Source of the DNA: Haloarchaeobius salinus
GTDB lineage: Archaea > Halobacteriota > Halobacteria > Halobacteriales > Natrialbaceae
Direction of reading: 5' to 3'
Assembly: GCF_024464185.1 (NCBI RefSeq)
Contig: NZ_JANHAU010000003.1
Coordinates: forward strand, 248,001 to 312,000
Length of the DNA stretch: 64,000 bases
A program made the position numbers and the translations under genes. The notes beneath the pieces were generated by a model. That model saw only the letters and a list, made by a program, of their open reading frames with translations. It ran no database searches and was not told where the DNA came from. Shown in pieces: positions 42,055 through 50,927 of this stretch; positions within the stretch are counted from its first letter, which is position 1, and every line of letters starts with the position of its first letter.

Positions 42055-43296
42055 ATGGACCCCCTGTCGACCGTCGGAGTGCTCGTCACCACCGGCGTCC
42101 TCGCCGACGTGCGCCTGCTGGCGTGCGTCTTCGCGGGCGTCTGCCTCGGCACGGCGAGCGGGTTGACGCCGGGGCTGCACGCCAACAACTTCGCGCTGCT
42201 GCTGGCGGCGGTGGCACCGTCTGTACCGGCACCGGCGTCCTGCGTCGTCGCGGCGATGCTGGCCGCCGGGGTGGTCCACACGTTCCTCGACGTGGTGCCG
42301 GCACTCGCCCTGGGGGTGCCCGACGCGGCGATGGCGGCGTCGGCGTTGCCGGGTCATCGACTCGTCCTGGGTGGTCGGGGGCGCGAGGCGCTCCGGCTGT
42401 CGGCCATCGGGAGCGGGACCGCGCTCGTGGTCGCCGCGCTGCTCGCCGTCCCGCTGACGGAGGTGATGACGGCGGTGTACCCCACCCTGCTCGCGCACCT
42501 CTCGCTGGTGCTCGCCGTGGTCGTCGTCCTGACCCTGCTCGTCGAGCCGTCGTGGTGGCCCCGCCTCGCGGGACTCGCCGTCCTCGGGCTGTCCGGTGCG
42601 CTCGGGGCGGTCGCGCTGCCGATGGAGCCCGGTGCACCGCTCCCGGCGAGCGTGTTGACGCCGCTGTTCGCGGGGCTGTTCGGCGCGCCGGTGTTGCTCG
42701 ACGCGATGGACGGTGGCGGCGTCCCACCGCAGGCCGACGCCCGGCTGCTCGTGGAGCGGCGGTCGGTGGGCGTCGCGGCCGGCACGGGTGCGCTCGCTGG
42801 TGGAGCCGTCGGCTACCTGCCCGGCGTGTCGAGCGCCATCGCGGCGACGGCGGCGCTGGCGGGGCTGCCCGCGGACACGGGTGACCGGGGCTACGTCGTG
42901 GCAACGAGCGGCGTCAACACTGCCAACGGCGTCTTTGCGCTGTTCGCTCTGGTCGCGCTCGGCTCCCCACGGACCGGCGTGCTCGTGGCGGTCGACCGGG
43001 TGGGCGGCGTCCCGTCGCTCCCGGTCGCGCTGGCGGCGGTCGTCGTCGCCGGGGCGGCCGGGACGGTGCTCGTCGTGACGGTGGGGGACCGCTATCTGGC
43101 GCTCGTGGGGCGTGCGGACTCGCGTCGACTCTCGGTCGCGGCGCTCTGTCTGCTCGCCGTCCTCTCGGTCGCGTTCGCGGGTCCCACCGGCGTGGTGCTG
43201 TTCGCCGCCGCGACGCTCGTCGGACTGGTCCCCGTTCGGCTGCGTACACGGCGGGTGTACTGCATGGGCGTGCTGCTCGTCCCCCTGGCGCTGTAG
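42055..43296 (+). CDS. TctA-like integral membrane permease (DUF112 type)
   Basis: 413 residues, about ten membrane helices. Residues near 28-50 carry GTASGLTPGLHANNFALLL and near 253 GYLPGVSSAIAAT, two repeated G-x-x-PG motifs as in the TctA/DUF112 permeases of tripartite tricarboxylate transport. No binding protein or small TctB-like subunit is adjacent, so it may work alone. CATATACC at about 42026-42033 is the TATA box for a leaderless start. It lies between L12 and the translational zinc-finger genes. Confidence 0.82.
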   Translation: MDPLSTVGVLVTTGVLADVRLLACVFAGVCLGTASGLTPGLHANNFALLLAAVAPSVPAPASCVVAAMLAAGVVHTFLDVVPALALGVPDAAMAASALPGHRLVLGGRGREALRLSAIGSGTALVVAALLAVPLTEVMTAVYPTLLAHLSLVLAVVVVLTLLVEPSWWPRLAGLAVLGLSGALGAVALPMEPGAPLPASVLTPLFAGLFGAPVLLDAMDGGGVPPQADARLLVERRSVGVAAGTGALAGGAVGYLPGVSSAIAATAALAGLPADTGDRGYVVATSGVNTANGVFALFALVALGSPRTGVLVAVDRVGGVPSLPVALAAVVVAGAAGTVLVVTVGDRYLALVGRADSRRLSVAALCLLAVLSVAFAGPTGVVLFAAATLVGLVPVRLRTRRVYCMGVLLVPLAL

Positions 43297-43297
43297 G

Positions 43298-43320
43298 GTC
43301 GAAAGACAACCGTTAAAACC
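43298..43320 (+). promoter_or_regulatory. promoter of zinc-finger/aEF1-beta genes, copy of the L11 promoter block
   Basis: GTCGAAAGACAACCG followed by TTAAAACC. The TTAAAA box at 43313-43318 is at the same distance (29 nt from its first base) from the ATG at 43342 as in the L11 gene. Matches the L11 block in 20 of 23 bases. Confidence 0.7.
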
Positions 43321-43341
43321 GACGGGCGGGAAACTTGCGGT

Positions 43342-43521
43342 ATGAGCGAGTCGAACCAACGCGCCCGGCGCACCTGCGTCTCCTGTGGGATCAACATCTC
43401 CGGGACGAACGCAGCCGCGTTCAAGTGCCCGGACTGTGGTGCGCAGATCTACCGCTGCGCGAAGTGCCGCAAGCAGAGCAACCTGTACAACTGTCCCGAC
43501 TGCGGGTTCGAGGGGCCGTAA
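43342..43521 (+). CDS. HVO_2753-like double zinc-finger protein
   Basis: 59 residues from ATG at 43342 ([20 protein letters not shown]) with four CxxC/CPxCG knuckles, two zinc sites. In Haloferax volcanii the similar HVO_2753 protein lies beside the aEF1-beta gene, as here, and its loss affects swarming and biofilm formation (from memory of published work). It is expressed from the shared ribosomal-type promoter and is probably co-transcribed with ef1b, 2 bp downstream. Confidence 0.92.
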   Translation: MSESNQRARRTCVSCGINISGTNAAAFKCPDCGAQIYRCAKCRKQSNLYNCPDCGFEGP

Positions 43522-43523
43522 CC

Positions 43524-43790
43524 ATGGGGAAGGTAGCAGCCAAGATCAAGGTCATGCCGAACAGCCCGGACATCGACCTGGACGAGCTCCAGGAGCGTCT
43601 GGAGAACTCCCTGCCGGAGGGCGCGAAGATCAACGGCGTCGAGCGCAACGACGTCGCGTTCGGTCTCGTCGCGCTGTTCCCGACCGTCATCGTGCCGGAC
43701 GACGCGGGTGGCACGGAGGCCGTCGAGGAGGCGTTCGACGGTGTCGAGGGCGTCGAGTCCGTCTCCGTCGAGAACGTCGGCCGCATCTGA
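43524..43790 (+). CDS. ef1b: translation elongation factor aEF1-beta
   Basis: 88 residues starting [20 protein letters not shown], normal length. It is the nucleotide-exchange factor for aEF1A; residues [35 protein letters not shown] form the conserved core. Directly after the zinc-finger gene. Confidence 0.97.
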   Translation: MGKVAAKIKVMPNSPDIDLDELQERLENSLPEGAKINGVERNDVAFGLVALFPTVIVPDDAGGTEAVEEAFDGVEGVESVSVENVGRI

Positions 43791-43868
43791 GTTCGGCCCG
43801 GCCGCGGTTCGTTTTCGGTCACCGCGCGGTGACCAGCCGTTCGTACCGTAGCGACGGCACCGCCGCTG

Positions 43869-44114
43869 TCAGCGAGCGAAGACACGACGCCAGAGGAGGT
43901 CGATGGCGACGACGCCCACGTAGGAACCGACGGTCATGACGAGGAACGTCGCCATCGCCCCCTCGAGTGTCTCGACGCCGAGGACGCCGACCCCGAGGAG
44001 GTCCGCGATGACCGACACAGCCGCGATGGTGACGACGAACAGGAACAGCCGTGGGTCGACGAGCTCGTCGACGATATCAGCCCGCCCCGGTGGTGTGGAG
44101 TCGGACACGGTCAC
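43869..44114 (-). CDS. small two-helix membrane protein (81 aa)
   Basis: GTG at 44112-44114 opens MTVSDSTPPGRADIVDELVD; two helices follow at about 22-44 and 52-72, and the tail is WRRVFAR. The start overlaps the stop of the MBL gene by 4 bp (GTGA), so it is co-translated with it; a second GTG 6 bp on is also possible. Family not recognised. Confidence 0.7.
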   Translation of the reverse strand: MTVSDSTPPGRADIVDELVDPRLFLFVVTIAAVSVIADLLGVGVLGVETLEGAMATFLVMTVGSYVGVVAIDLLWRRVFAR

Positions 44115-44797
44115 GTCCGTAGTTCGTCGTAGATGGTGGCGATGCGGTCCGTGTCGGCGTCGGCGGTGCCGCCGTGGTAGCAGTGCGTGGTCTCGACGTC
44201 GAGTTCGGCGAGGCGGCCGACGGACTCGACGGCGACGTCCATCTCCGGCGTGAAGTGCGGTTTCGGACCGCCGAACGCGTCCGGACCCTCGTTGTCGTTC
44301 GTCACGGCGTCGCCGGCGACGAGGAAGCGGTGGTCGGGAAAGTACAGCGAGACGTGGCCGGGCGAGTGACCGGGCGTCTCGACGACCCACATCGGACCGG
44401 CGGCGGTGTGGAACGTCTCGCCGCCGGTGAGTTCGAGGTCGACGGTGGCCGGCGGGTACCGCTCGTCGTCGGAGTCCGTCTTGACGGGATGTCGGCGGCC
44501 GTCGACGTACGGTGCCTCGTCCTCGTGCGTGGCGACGATGAGCGGGGTCTCGCCCTCGAGTTCGGTGAGGCCCGCGGCGTGGTCGCCGTCGTGGTGGGTG
44601 AGCAGCACCATGGAGACGTCGGCGAGCGAGAGCCCAGCCTCCGCGAGTGCGTCACCGAGCTGGTCCGTCGCGCCGGGCAGGCCCACGTCCAGCAGGACGA
44701 CGCCGTGGTCCGTCTCGACGGCGGCCGGGTGGACGGTGAGCTCGCGACCACCGAACTCGAACTCGAACGTGAGCGTGTGGACGCCCTCGGGTGTCAT
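44111..44797 (-). CDS. metallo-beta-lactamase fold hydrolase
   Basis: 228 residues. Metal motif LTHHDGDHAAG at about 65-75, the H-x-D-x-DH variant, then His in ETPGHSPGHVSLY, Asp in LVAGDAVTND and His in THCYHGG. This is the glyoxalase II/MBL hydrolase class with two zinc ions. The natural substrate is unknown. Coupled to a small membrane protein downstream. Confidence 0.9.
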   Translation of the reverse strand: MTPEGVHTLTFEFEFGGRELTVHPAAVETDHGVVLLDVGLPGATDQLGDALAEAGLSLADVSMVLLTHHDGDHAAGLTELEGETPLIVATHEDEAPYVDGRRHPVKTDSDDERYPPATVDLELTGGETFHTAAGPMWVVETPGHSPGHVSLYFPDHRFLVAGDAVTNDNEGPDAFGGPKPHFTPEMDVAVESVGRLAELDVETTHCYHGGTADADTDRIATIYDELRT

Positions 44798-44868
44798 GTG
44801 TCGAACTGCGACCGCGAGGAGGAAAGCCGTTGTGCCGACGACGGTCAGTCGCCGTCGTGGCGGGCCGC

Positions 44869-46035
44869 TCAGAGCCCGGCGGCGTCGAACGCCTGCTGGA
44901 GGTCGGCGGTGAGGTCGTCGACGTGCTCGATGCCGACGCTTGCGCGGATGAGCCCGTCGGTGAGTCCGGCCTCGAGGCGTTCCTCCTTCGGGATCGCGGC
45001 GTGGGTCATCGCGGCGGGCTGTTCGATGAGGCTCTCGACGCCGCCGAGGGATTCGGCGAGGGTGAACACCTCGGTCGCGCTCACGACGGTGCTGGCCTGT
45101 TCGAGCGTCCCGTCGACCTCGAAGCTGAGCATCCCGCCGAAGTCGTCCATCTGTTCGGCGGCGATGTCGTGACCCGGGTGGTCCTCGAGTCCGGGGTAGA
45201 ACACCTCGGAGACGGCCGGGTGGTCGGCGAGCCAGTCCGCGATGGCGCGGGCGTTCTCGCAGTGGCGGTCCATCCGCACCGGCAGGGTCTTGGTCCCGCG
45301 GAGCACGAGGAAGCAGTCGTGCGGGCCGGGCGTCGCGCCGACCGAGTTCTGGTAGAAGCCGATGCGCTCGTCGAGGTCCTCGTCGTCCGTGACGAGTGCG
45401 CCGCCGACCACGTCGGAGTGGCCGCCGAGGTACTTCGTCAGCGAGTGGCTCACGATGTCCGCGCCGTGTTCGAGCGGTCGCTGGAGGTACGGCGTCGCGA
45501 ACGTGTTGTCGATTGCACAGAGTGCGTCGTGGTCGTGGGCGATGTCGGCCGCGCCCTGGATGTCGACGATGGACATGAGCGGGTTCGTCGGGGTCTCCAG
45601 CCAGAGCAACTCGGTCTCGTCCCGCATCGCGGCCTCGATGGCGTCGAGGTCGGTCATGTCCACGAAGGAGAACTCGAGGTCGTAGTCCTCGTACACCTGC
45701 GTGAAGATACGGTGGGTGCCACCGTAGACGTCCTCGCCGGTGACGACGTGATCGCCGGCTTCGAGCAGGTTCAGGACGGTGTTGATGGAGCCCATCCCGG
45801 AGGAGAAGCAGCGGCCGAACTCACCGCCCTCGAGGCTCGCGAGGTTGGCCTCGAGGTCGGTGCGTGTCGGGTTCGCGGTGCGTGAGTACTCGTAGCCGCG
45901 GTGCTCGCCCGGGCCGTCCTGCTCGTAGGTGGAGTTCGCGTAGATGGGCGTCATGAGTGCGCCGGTCTCCTCGTCGGGTTCCTGTCCGGCGTGGATGGAG
46001 CGCGTCTCGATGTGGAAAGCGTCGTCGTCGTCCAT
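44869..46035 (-). CDS. cystathionine gamma-synthase / gamma-lyase family PLP enzyme
   Basis: 388 residues. PLP-binding Lys in [21 protein letters not shown] at about 198-218; N-terminal [29 protein letters not shown]; and [12 protein letters not shown] for phosphate binding. These enzymes add or remove gamma substituents of homocysteine derivatives (MetB, MetC, MetZ), linking cysteine and methionine. The methionine synthase pair is 5 kb away. The exact reaction cannot be read from sequence alone. Confidence 0.92.
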   Translation of the reverse strand: MDDDDAFHIETRSIHAGQEPDEETGALMTPIYANSTYEQDGPGEHRGYEYSRTANPTRTDLEANLASLEGGEFGRCFSSGMGSINTVLNLLEAGDHVVTGEDVYGGTHRIFTQVYEDYDLEFSFVDMTDLDAIEAAMRDETELLWLETPTNPLMSIVDIQGAADIAHDHDALCAIDNTFATPYLQRPLEHGADIVSHSLTKYLGGHSDVVGGALVTDDEDLDERIGFYQNSVGATPGPHDCFLVLRGTKTLPVRMDRHCENARAIADWLADHPAVSEVFYPGLEDHPGHDIAAEQMDDFGGMLSFEVDGTLEQASTVVSATEVFTLAESLGGVESLIEQPAAMTHAAIPKEERLEAGLTDGLIRASVGIEHVDDLTADLQQAFDAAGL

Positions 46036-46080
46036 ACCGGTGGCATCGACCCGCTGACTGGTTACTCTTGCGTTGGGCGG

Positions 46081-46647
46081 CTACAGCTCGAGGCGCATCT
46101 CCAGTTCGCCGTGCCCGACGTACTCGCCCTCGAAGCCCATCGACCGGTAGAGGTTGAGTGCGGGCCGGTTTCGCGACTCGACGTAGAGCGTGATCGCGGA
46201 GATGCCGTAGCCACCGGCCACCCAGCAGCAGCGTTCGAGCATGCGAGTTCCGAGACGGGCGTGCTGGAAGCTGTCGAGGACGAAGATGGCGAGTTCGTGG
46301 GCGTCCTCGTCGCGTGCCTCCACGAGCACCGCGTGACCGACGACCCGGCCGTCGTGGCGCGCGACGACGTGCAGGCCCTCCCGGAGGTTGTCGAGCCAGC
46401 TCCGGACGTTGTCGCTGCCGAGCGGCGGCAGGCCGTGGGCCCGGTCGGTGGGGTCGAACGCGTCGTACATCTCGACGAGAGCCCCGTACGTTTCGTCCGA
46501 GAGCCCGTGGCCGATGGAGAGCTGGATGTAGCGGCCGCGGGCGTCGAGGAACGACTTCGGTGGACGGTCGGACGCTCTGGACGGCTCCGGGACGTAGTGT
46601 TCGTCCGAGCGTCCACATTCTGGAGCAGATAGTTTCGTTTTGACCAT
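46081..46647 (-). CDS. GNAT family N-acetyltransferase
   Basis: 188 residues. After a polar start ([20 protein letters not shown]) and the segment [18 protein letters not shown] come the GNAT strands [38 protein letters not shown] (acetyl-CoA loop) and [22 protein letters not shown]. The acceptor is unknown. GTATTAAAC at about 46680-46688 is the TATA box. Confidence 0.88.
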   Translation of the reverse strand: MVKTKLSAPECGRSDEHYVPEPSRASDRPPKSFLDARGRYIQLSIGHGLSDETYGALVEMYDAFDPTDRAHGLPPLGSDNVRSWLDNLREGLHVVARHDGRVVGHAVLVEARDEDAHELAIFVLDSFQHARLGTRMLERCCWVAGGYGISAITLYVESRNRPALNLYRSMGFEGEYVGHGELEMRLEL

Positions 46648-46738
46648 CGTATTCGCCTGGTAGTCGATATTCGGTGGCGTTTAATACCTTTTTGTTGCTA
46701 TATGTCGAAAGTGATTGGAGTGAGGGGACGTCCTCCAA

Positions 46739-46759
46739 CTGTTTAATGACGTTAAACAG
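46739..46759. promoter_or_regulatory. perfect inverted repeat in the GNAT-L21e gap
   Basis: CTGTTTAA and TTAAACAG are 8-bp perfect arms with a 5-bp spacer (TGACG). It lies 92 bp before the GNAT start and 167 bp before L21e. AT-rich arms within a GC-rich gap suggest a protein-binding site or a terminator. The remaining gap, 46648-46925, shows only the L21e promoter. Confidence 0.5.
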
Positions 46760-46889
46760 GATGTCACGACGGCCGCGTCACGTCTCGGCGTCGATGGACG
46801 ACCTCGCGTGTGCGCCGCCGCGGCCCGATGACCGGCCGGCCGCGTCTCCGAGCCGAATCCGGGCGTTTCGGCAGTCGAACAACGTGCGA

Positions 46890-46918
46890 TTTATAACGGC
46901 GACGAGACAAGGGAGGTG
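46890..46918 (+). promoter_or_regulatory. promoter and ribosome-binding site of the L21e operon
   Basis: ATTTATAAC at about 46889-46897 is a strong TATA box; GGGAGGTG at 46911-46918 is 7 nt before the ATG at 46926. Together these suggest a leader of only a few bases beyond the binding site, or two alternative starts. Confidence 0.6.
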
Positions 46919-46925
46919 TACGACT

Positions 46926-47216
46926 ATGCCCAACTCCAACGGACCCATGAAGAACACGCGGAACAAGCTCAAGAACCACCCGCGCGAGCGGGGCACATCG
47001 CCGCCGCAGCGCGCGATCCAGGAGTACGACGAGGGCCAGAAGGTCCACCTGAAGATCGACCCCTCGGTCCAGAAGGGTCGCTACCACCCGCGCTTCGACG
47101 GCCAGACCGGCGAGGTCGTCGGCAAACAGGGCTCCGCGTTCAAGGTCCAGATCACGGACGGCGGCAAGGAGAAGACCCTCATCGTCGCCGCAGCACACCT
47201 CACGGCCCAGCAGTAA
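46926..47216 (+). CDS. rpl21e: 50S ribosomal protein L21e
   Basis: 96 residues ([26 protein letters not shown]), basic N-terminus, [36 protein letters not shown] core. First gene of a tight informational operon; rpoF begins 5 bp later. Confidence 0.97.
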   Translation: MPNSNGPMKNTRNKLKNHPRERGTSPPQRAIQEYDEGQKVHLKIDPSVQKGRYHPRFDGQTGEVVGKQGSAFKVQITDGGKEKTLIVAAAHLTAQQ

Positions 47217-47220
47217 TCGC

Positions 47221-47577
47221 ATGACGATCTTCAAAGAAAAGCTCGACGAGGAGTACGTGACAGTCCCGAAGGTCAAGGAGCTCCTCGCCGATATCGAGGA
47301 GGACAGGGCCCTCGACGAGGACCGCGAGATGCAGTACGAGCTGGCGCGGGCCATCGAGCACGTCAACCGCTTCGCCGTGCTCGAGGTCGAGGAAGCACAG
47401 GAGCTGGTCGACGAACTGCAGGAGCTCGAGAAGGTCGACGAGGCGACGGCGTACAAGATCGCGAACCTGCTCCCGCAGGACCGCACGGAGCTGCGCTCGG
47501 TGTACGCCCAGGAGCGCTACACGCTCGACGGCGACGAGCTGGACGAGATCCTCAACGTCGTCGCGAAGTACGCGTAA
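47221..47577 (+). CDS. rpoF: DNA-directed RNA polymerase subunit F (Rpb4 homologue)
   Basis: 118 residues starting MTIFKEKLDEEYVTVPKVKELL. The HRDC-like helical region carries EKVDEATAYKIANLLPQDRTELRSVYAQERYTLDGDELDEIL. RpoF forms the stalk of RNA polymerase with RpoE. Position directly after L21e is conserved in archaea. Confidence 0.95.
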   Translation: MTIFKEKLDEEYVTVPKVKELLADIEEDRALDEDREMQYELARAIEHVNRFAVLEVEEAQELVDELQELEKVDEATAYKIANLLPQDRTELRSVYAQERYTLDGDELDEILNVVAKYA

Positions 47578-47633
47578 GCCGGGCACCACGTCGCCATCTT
47601 TTAAATACGCGCCTCCCCTACCTTGTAGCTAGA

Positions 47634-48212
47634 ATGAGCGATTCCGAACGCGAGGAGGAGGCGTCGGTCCACGCCGTCGTCCTCGACATCTTCCCCAACG
47701 GCCGTTCGAGCGACGGGCGGGCCGGATACGACCGGGAGCCCCTGGCCTACGCCATCGGGACCCGCGACTTCCGCCTGTTCGAGGTCGTCTTCTCGGAGAC
47801 GCCCGACGTGGCCATCGACGACGAGGTGGCCGTCGAACCGCCAGGCGAGACGGTGAAGCGGGTCCGTAACGTCGAGTTCGACGACCTCTCCTCGGGTGCG
47901 CAGTCTGAGCTCGAGTACGTCGTCGCCGAGATGGTCGAGGCCGACGAGGGCCGGTTCGTGTCGTTCTACAACGACGCACAGCCGATCACCCTCCGGCTCC
48001 ACCAGCTGAACCTCCTGCCCGGCATCGGGAAGAAGCTCCGGAACAGCATCCTCGACGAACGCAAGCGCAAGCCCTTCGAGAGCTTCGACGAGCTAGAGGA
48101 GCGGGTCGCCGGCCTGCACGACCCGGAGGGCATCCTCGCCGAGCGCATCCTGGAGGAGCTGCGCGACGACGACCTGAAGTACAAGGCGTTCGTCGGCCGG
48201 AGCGACGAGTAG
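47634..48212 (+). CDS. DUF655 family RNA-binding-like protein
   Basis: 192 residues. A C-terminal helix-hairpin-helix (NLLPGIGKKLRNSILDERKRKPF at about 122-145; LHDPEGILAERILEEL) follows an OB-like beta domain. DUF655 is always near ksgA in archaea. TTTAAATAC at about 47599-47607 gives it its own promoter, 57 bp after rpoF. Probable role in rRNA or nucleic acid handling. Confidence 0.9.
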   Translation: MSDSEREEEASVHAVVLDIFPNGRSSDGRAGYDREPLAYAIGTRDFRLFEVVFSETPDVAIDDEVAVEPPGETVKRVRNVEFDDLSSGAQSELEYVVAEMVEADEGRFVSFYNDAQPITLRLHQLNLLPGIGKKLRNSILDERKRKPFESFDELEERVAGLHDPEGILAERILEELRDDDLKYKAFVGRSDE

Positions 48213-48252
48213 GCGGCTTTTTCCCTTCCGGTCCCGTAGCCGGCGGCAATCG

Positions 48253-49092
48253 ATGAGAGACCCCGATGGACTGCTGGCACGGGCGGGGGTCCGCGGCGAC
48301 CCCGACCGCGACCAGCACTTCCTCGTTGACGACCGCGTCCTCGACCGACTGCCCGGTTACCTCCCGGAGACGGCCGACCGCGAGCACCTGCTGGAGATCG
48401 GCGCGGGCAACGGCGCGTTGACCGACCGGCTGCTCGCGACGGCCGAACACGTCACGGCCATCGAGCGCGACCCGACCCTGGCCGCCTTCCTGCGCGAGGA
48501 GTTCGCCGAGGAGCGCGAGGCGGGCCGGCTGACCGTCGTCGAGGGCGACGCCCTTGAGGTCGACCTGCCCGAGTTCTCGGCGTCGGTGTCGAACCTGCCG
48601 TACGGCGTGTCGAGCCCCATCACGTTCCGGCTGCTCCCCCTGAAACGGCCGCTCGTGCTGATGTTCCAGCAGGAGTTCGCAGAGCGGATGGTTGCCGAGC
48701 CGGGAACGGACGACTACGGCCGGCTCTCGGTGAGCACGCAGCACTACGCCGACGTGGAGCTGGTCGAGACGATACCCGCCACGGCGTTCTCGCCGCCGCC
48801 GCAGGTCGACAGCGCGGTCGTCCGATGTACGCCACGCGACCCCGACTACGAGGTCGACGACGAGGCGTTCTTCCTCGACTTCGTGAAGGCGGTGTTCACC
48901 CAGCGCCGGAAGACGATGCGGAACGCCATCCGCAACACGGCACATATCTCCGGACTGGACGACGCAGACGCCGTGGTCGACGCCGCCGCCGACGAGCTGA
49001 TGGGCAAGCGGGCCGGGAAGCTCCCGCCGGAGACCTTCGCGGAGCTCGCGAGGGTCGCTGCCGAGGTCGGCCGTGATCGGGCAGATGAGTGA
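48253..49092 (+). CDS. rsmA: 16S rRNA (adenine-N6)-dimethyltransferase
   Basis: 279 residues from ATG at 48253 (MRDPDGLLARAGVRGDPDRD). QHFLVDDRVLDRL and motif I LLEIGAGNGALTDRLL, then NLPYGVSSPITFRLL (the NLPY motif IV) are diagnostic of KsgA/Dim1, which dimethylates two adjacent adenines in helix 45 of 16S rRNA. The stop lies inside the start region of the next gene (8-bp overlap). Confidence 0.95.
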   Translation: MRDPDGLLARAGVRGDPDRDQHFLVDDRVLDRLPGYLPETADREHLLEIGAGNGALTDRLLATAEHVTAIERDPTLAAFLREEFAEEREAGRLTVVEGDALEVDLPEFSASVSNLPYGVSSPITFRLLPLKRPLVLMFQQEFAERMVAEPGTDDYGRLSVSTQHYADVELVETIPATAFSPPPQVDSAVVRCTPRDPDYEVDDEAFFLDFVKAVFTQRRKTMRNAIRNTAHISGLDDADAVVDAAADELMGKRAGKLPPETFAELARVAAEVGRDRADE

Positions 49093-50278
49093 GTTCGGTG
49101 TCCCCCCGGCGCTCGCCGACGCCGCCGTGCACCTCCAGTCCGGGGGGAGCTGGGTCACGGACCTCGTCGAGGCGGTGAACGGCCTCGCCGAGGTCGTCGA
49201 GAGTCCGGTGCTGCGGGCGGTCGCGACCGTCGCCGCGGTCGCGTTCCTCGCAGCCATCGGCTACGTTACGAACAGAGTGCAGGGCGAACTGCGCGAGCGC
49301 TTCGGTAACACCGTCGCCGACCTGCTGACCGTGCTGCTCATCGGCCTGTCCGTGTTCGCGTCGGCGGCGGTCGTCGTCGGCGTCTGGTCGAGCGCGGACG
49401 AGGTCGCCAGCGCGATGCGGAACCTGCCGGTGTCGACCAGGGACTCGGACAAGGTGCTCATCTCGGTCGTCCTCGTACTGGTCACCCACATCCTCTCGCG
49501 GCTCGTCAAACGGGTGCTGGAGGACTACCTCGCGACCACCGAGGCGTTCTCGGACCACCAGCGACGGCTCACCTACCGCGTCTCGCAGGTCATCCTCTGG
49601 ACCGGTGCGGCCATCGTCGCCCTCGGCGTCTGGAACGTCGAGCTGACCGGGCTACTGGTCGGGGCCGGCTTCGCCGGCATCGTCGTCGGGATGGCGGCCA
49701 GACAGACCCTCGGCGCGGTGCTCGCGGGCTTCGTGCTGATGTTCTCGCGGCCGTTCGAGATCGGCGACTGGATCGAGATCGGCGACGTCGAGGGCATCGT
49801 CACCGACATCTCCATCTTCAACACGCGGATACAAACGTTCGACGGCGAGTACGTCATGTTCCCGAACGACGTGGTCAGCGGCCAGCGGATCACCAACCGG
49901 TCGCGCAAGGGTCGGCTCCGCCTCGAGGTGGAGGTCGGCGTCGACTACGACACCGACGTGGACGCCGCGGTCGAGACCGCCGCCGAGGCCATCGAGGGCC
50001 TCGACACCATCCTGACGGTGCCGACGCCGCAGGTCGTCGTGAAGCGGTTCGACGACTCGGCTGTCGTGCTCGGTGTGCGGTTCTGGATCGACAACCCGAG
50101 CGCGCGCCGGAAGTGGCGGGCCCGTACCGCGGTCGTCACGGCCGTCAAGGAGGCGTTCGACGACGCGGGCGTCTCCATCCCGTTCCCGCAGCGCACGCTC
50201 GGGTCGCGGGGGGACGCCGACGTCGACGAGACGGCCGCAGCGGTCGCCGAACCCGCCCCGGACGGGGGTGACGAGTAG
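49085..50278 (+). CDS. MscS-family mechanosensitive channel
   Basis: 397 residues from ATG at 49085 (MSEFGVPPALADAAVHLQSG); a GTG at 49073 is an alternative. Five helices or so precede the pore helix GAGFAGIVVGMAARQTLGAVLAGFVLMFSRPF at about 190-221, then the beta domain EIGDWIEIGDVEGIVTDISIFNTRIQTFDGEYVMFPNDVV. It acts as an osmotic release valve. It overlaps ksgA and is followed directly by a hemK-like gene, so it is embedded in a translational operon. Confidence 0.93.
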   Translation: MSEFGVPPALADAAVHLQSGGSWVTDLVEAVNGLAEVVESPVLRAVATVAAVAFLAAIGYVTNRVQGELRERFGNTVADLLTVLLIGLSVFASAAVVVGVWSSADEVASAMRNLPVSTRDSDKVLISVVLVLVTHILSRLVKRVLEDYLATTEAFSDHQRRLTYRVSQVILWTGAAIVALGVWNVELTGLLVGAGFAGIVVGMAARQTLGAVLAGFVLMFSRPFEIGDWIEIGDVEGIVTDISIFNTRIQTFDGEYVMFPNDVVSGQRITNRSRKGRLRLEVEVGVDYDTDVDAAVETAAEAIEGLDTILTVPTPQVVVKRFDDSAVVLGVRFWIDNPSARRKWRARTAVVTAVKEAFDDAGVSIPFPQRTLGSRGDADVDETAAAVAEPAPDGGDE

Positions 50279-50863
50279 ATGGCCGACGACCTCGCCGAGC
50301 GCCGGGGTGTCGAGACCGAGGTGTACCAGCCCGCGGAGGACTCCCACCTGCTCGCGGAGGCCGTCCTCGCGGACGGCGTCTCGGGAACCGTCGTCGAGGT
50401 CGGCACCGGTTCGGGCTACGTCGCAGAGCGGATCGCCGCGGAGACGGACGCCGCGGTCGTCGCGACCGACCTCAACCCCCACGCCTGCGAGCAGGCCCGC
50501 GAGCGAAGCGAGCACGGCGTGCAGGTGGTCCGTGCGGACCTCGTGGCACCGTTCCGCGACGGGAGCCTCGACGCGGTCGTGTTCAACCCACCGTACCTCC
50601 CCGCGGACGACGCCGCGGCCAGGAACGACTGGATGGAGGTCGCGCTCACCGGCGGCGAGGACGGGCGGGCGGTCATCGACCCGTTCCTCGACGACGTGGG
50701 CCGCGTGCTCGCGCCCGACGGGGTGGTCTACCTGCTGGTCTCCTCGCTCACCGGCGTCGACGAGGTCGTCGAGCGTGCCGCAGGCAACGGGTTCAGTGCC
50801 GTCGCGCTCCGCGACGAGTCGTTCCCGTTCGAGACGCTGACCGTGCTGAAGCTCCTCCGGTAG
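50279..50863 (+). CDS. HemK2/Mtq2-like protein or rRNA methyltransferase
   Basis: 194 residues. VYQPAEDSHLLAEAVLADGVSGTVVEVGTGSGYVAERI, then VVATDLNPHACEQAR and VFNPPYLPADD (the N-P-P-Y methylase motif for Gln or base nitrogen). In archaea the Mtq2/HemK2 type methylates the GGQ glutamine of aRF1. Directly adjacent to the MscS stop, no gap. The C-terminal half is the usual SAM-fold. Confidence 0.9.
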   Translation: MADDLAERRGVETEVYQPAEDSHLLAEAVLADGVSGTVVEVGTGSGYVAERIAAETDAAVVATDLNPHACEQARERSEHGVQVVRADLVAPFRDGSLDAVVFNPPYLPADDAAARNDWMEVALTGGEDGRAVIDPFLDDVGRVLAPDGVVYLLVSSLTGVDEVVERAAGNGFSAVALRDESFPFETLTVLKLLR

Positions 50864-50889
50864 ATAACTCGTGTGCATTTGCAGAGTTC

Positions 50890-50900
50890 GTAAATATTAA
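50890..50900 (+). promoter_or_regulatory. TATA box of the methionine synthase pair
   Basis: The run TAAATATTAAA at about 50890-50900 is strikingly AT-rich against the local background and lies 28 nt before the ATG at 50928, giving a leaderless or near-leaderless message. Confidence 0.6.
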
Positions 50901-50927
50901 ACTCCCGCATAGCCAAGCCGGAGTAAG

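Noticed and set aside
46674-46925. N-terminal extension of L21e or a separate gene upstream
   Set aside because: The frame to 46674 includes the L21e TATA box and ribosome-binding site, so it is not translated.
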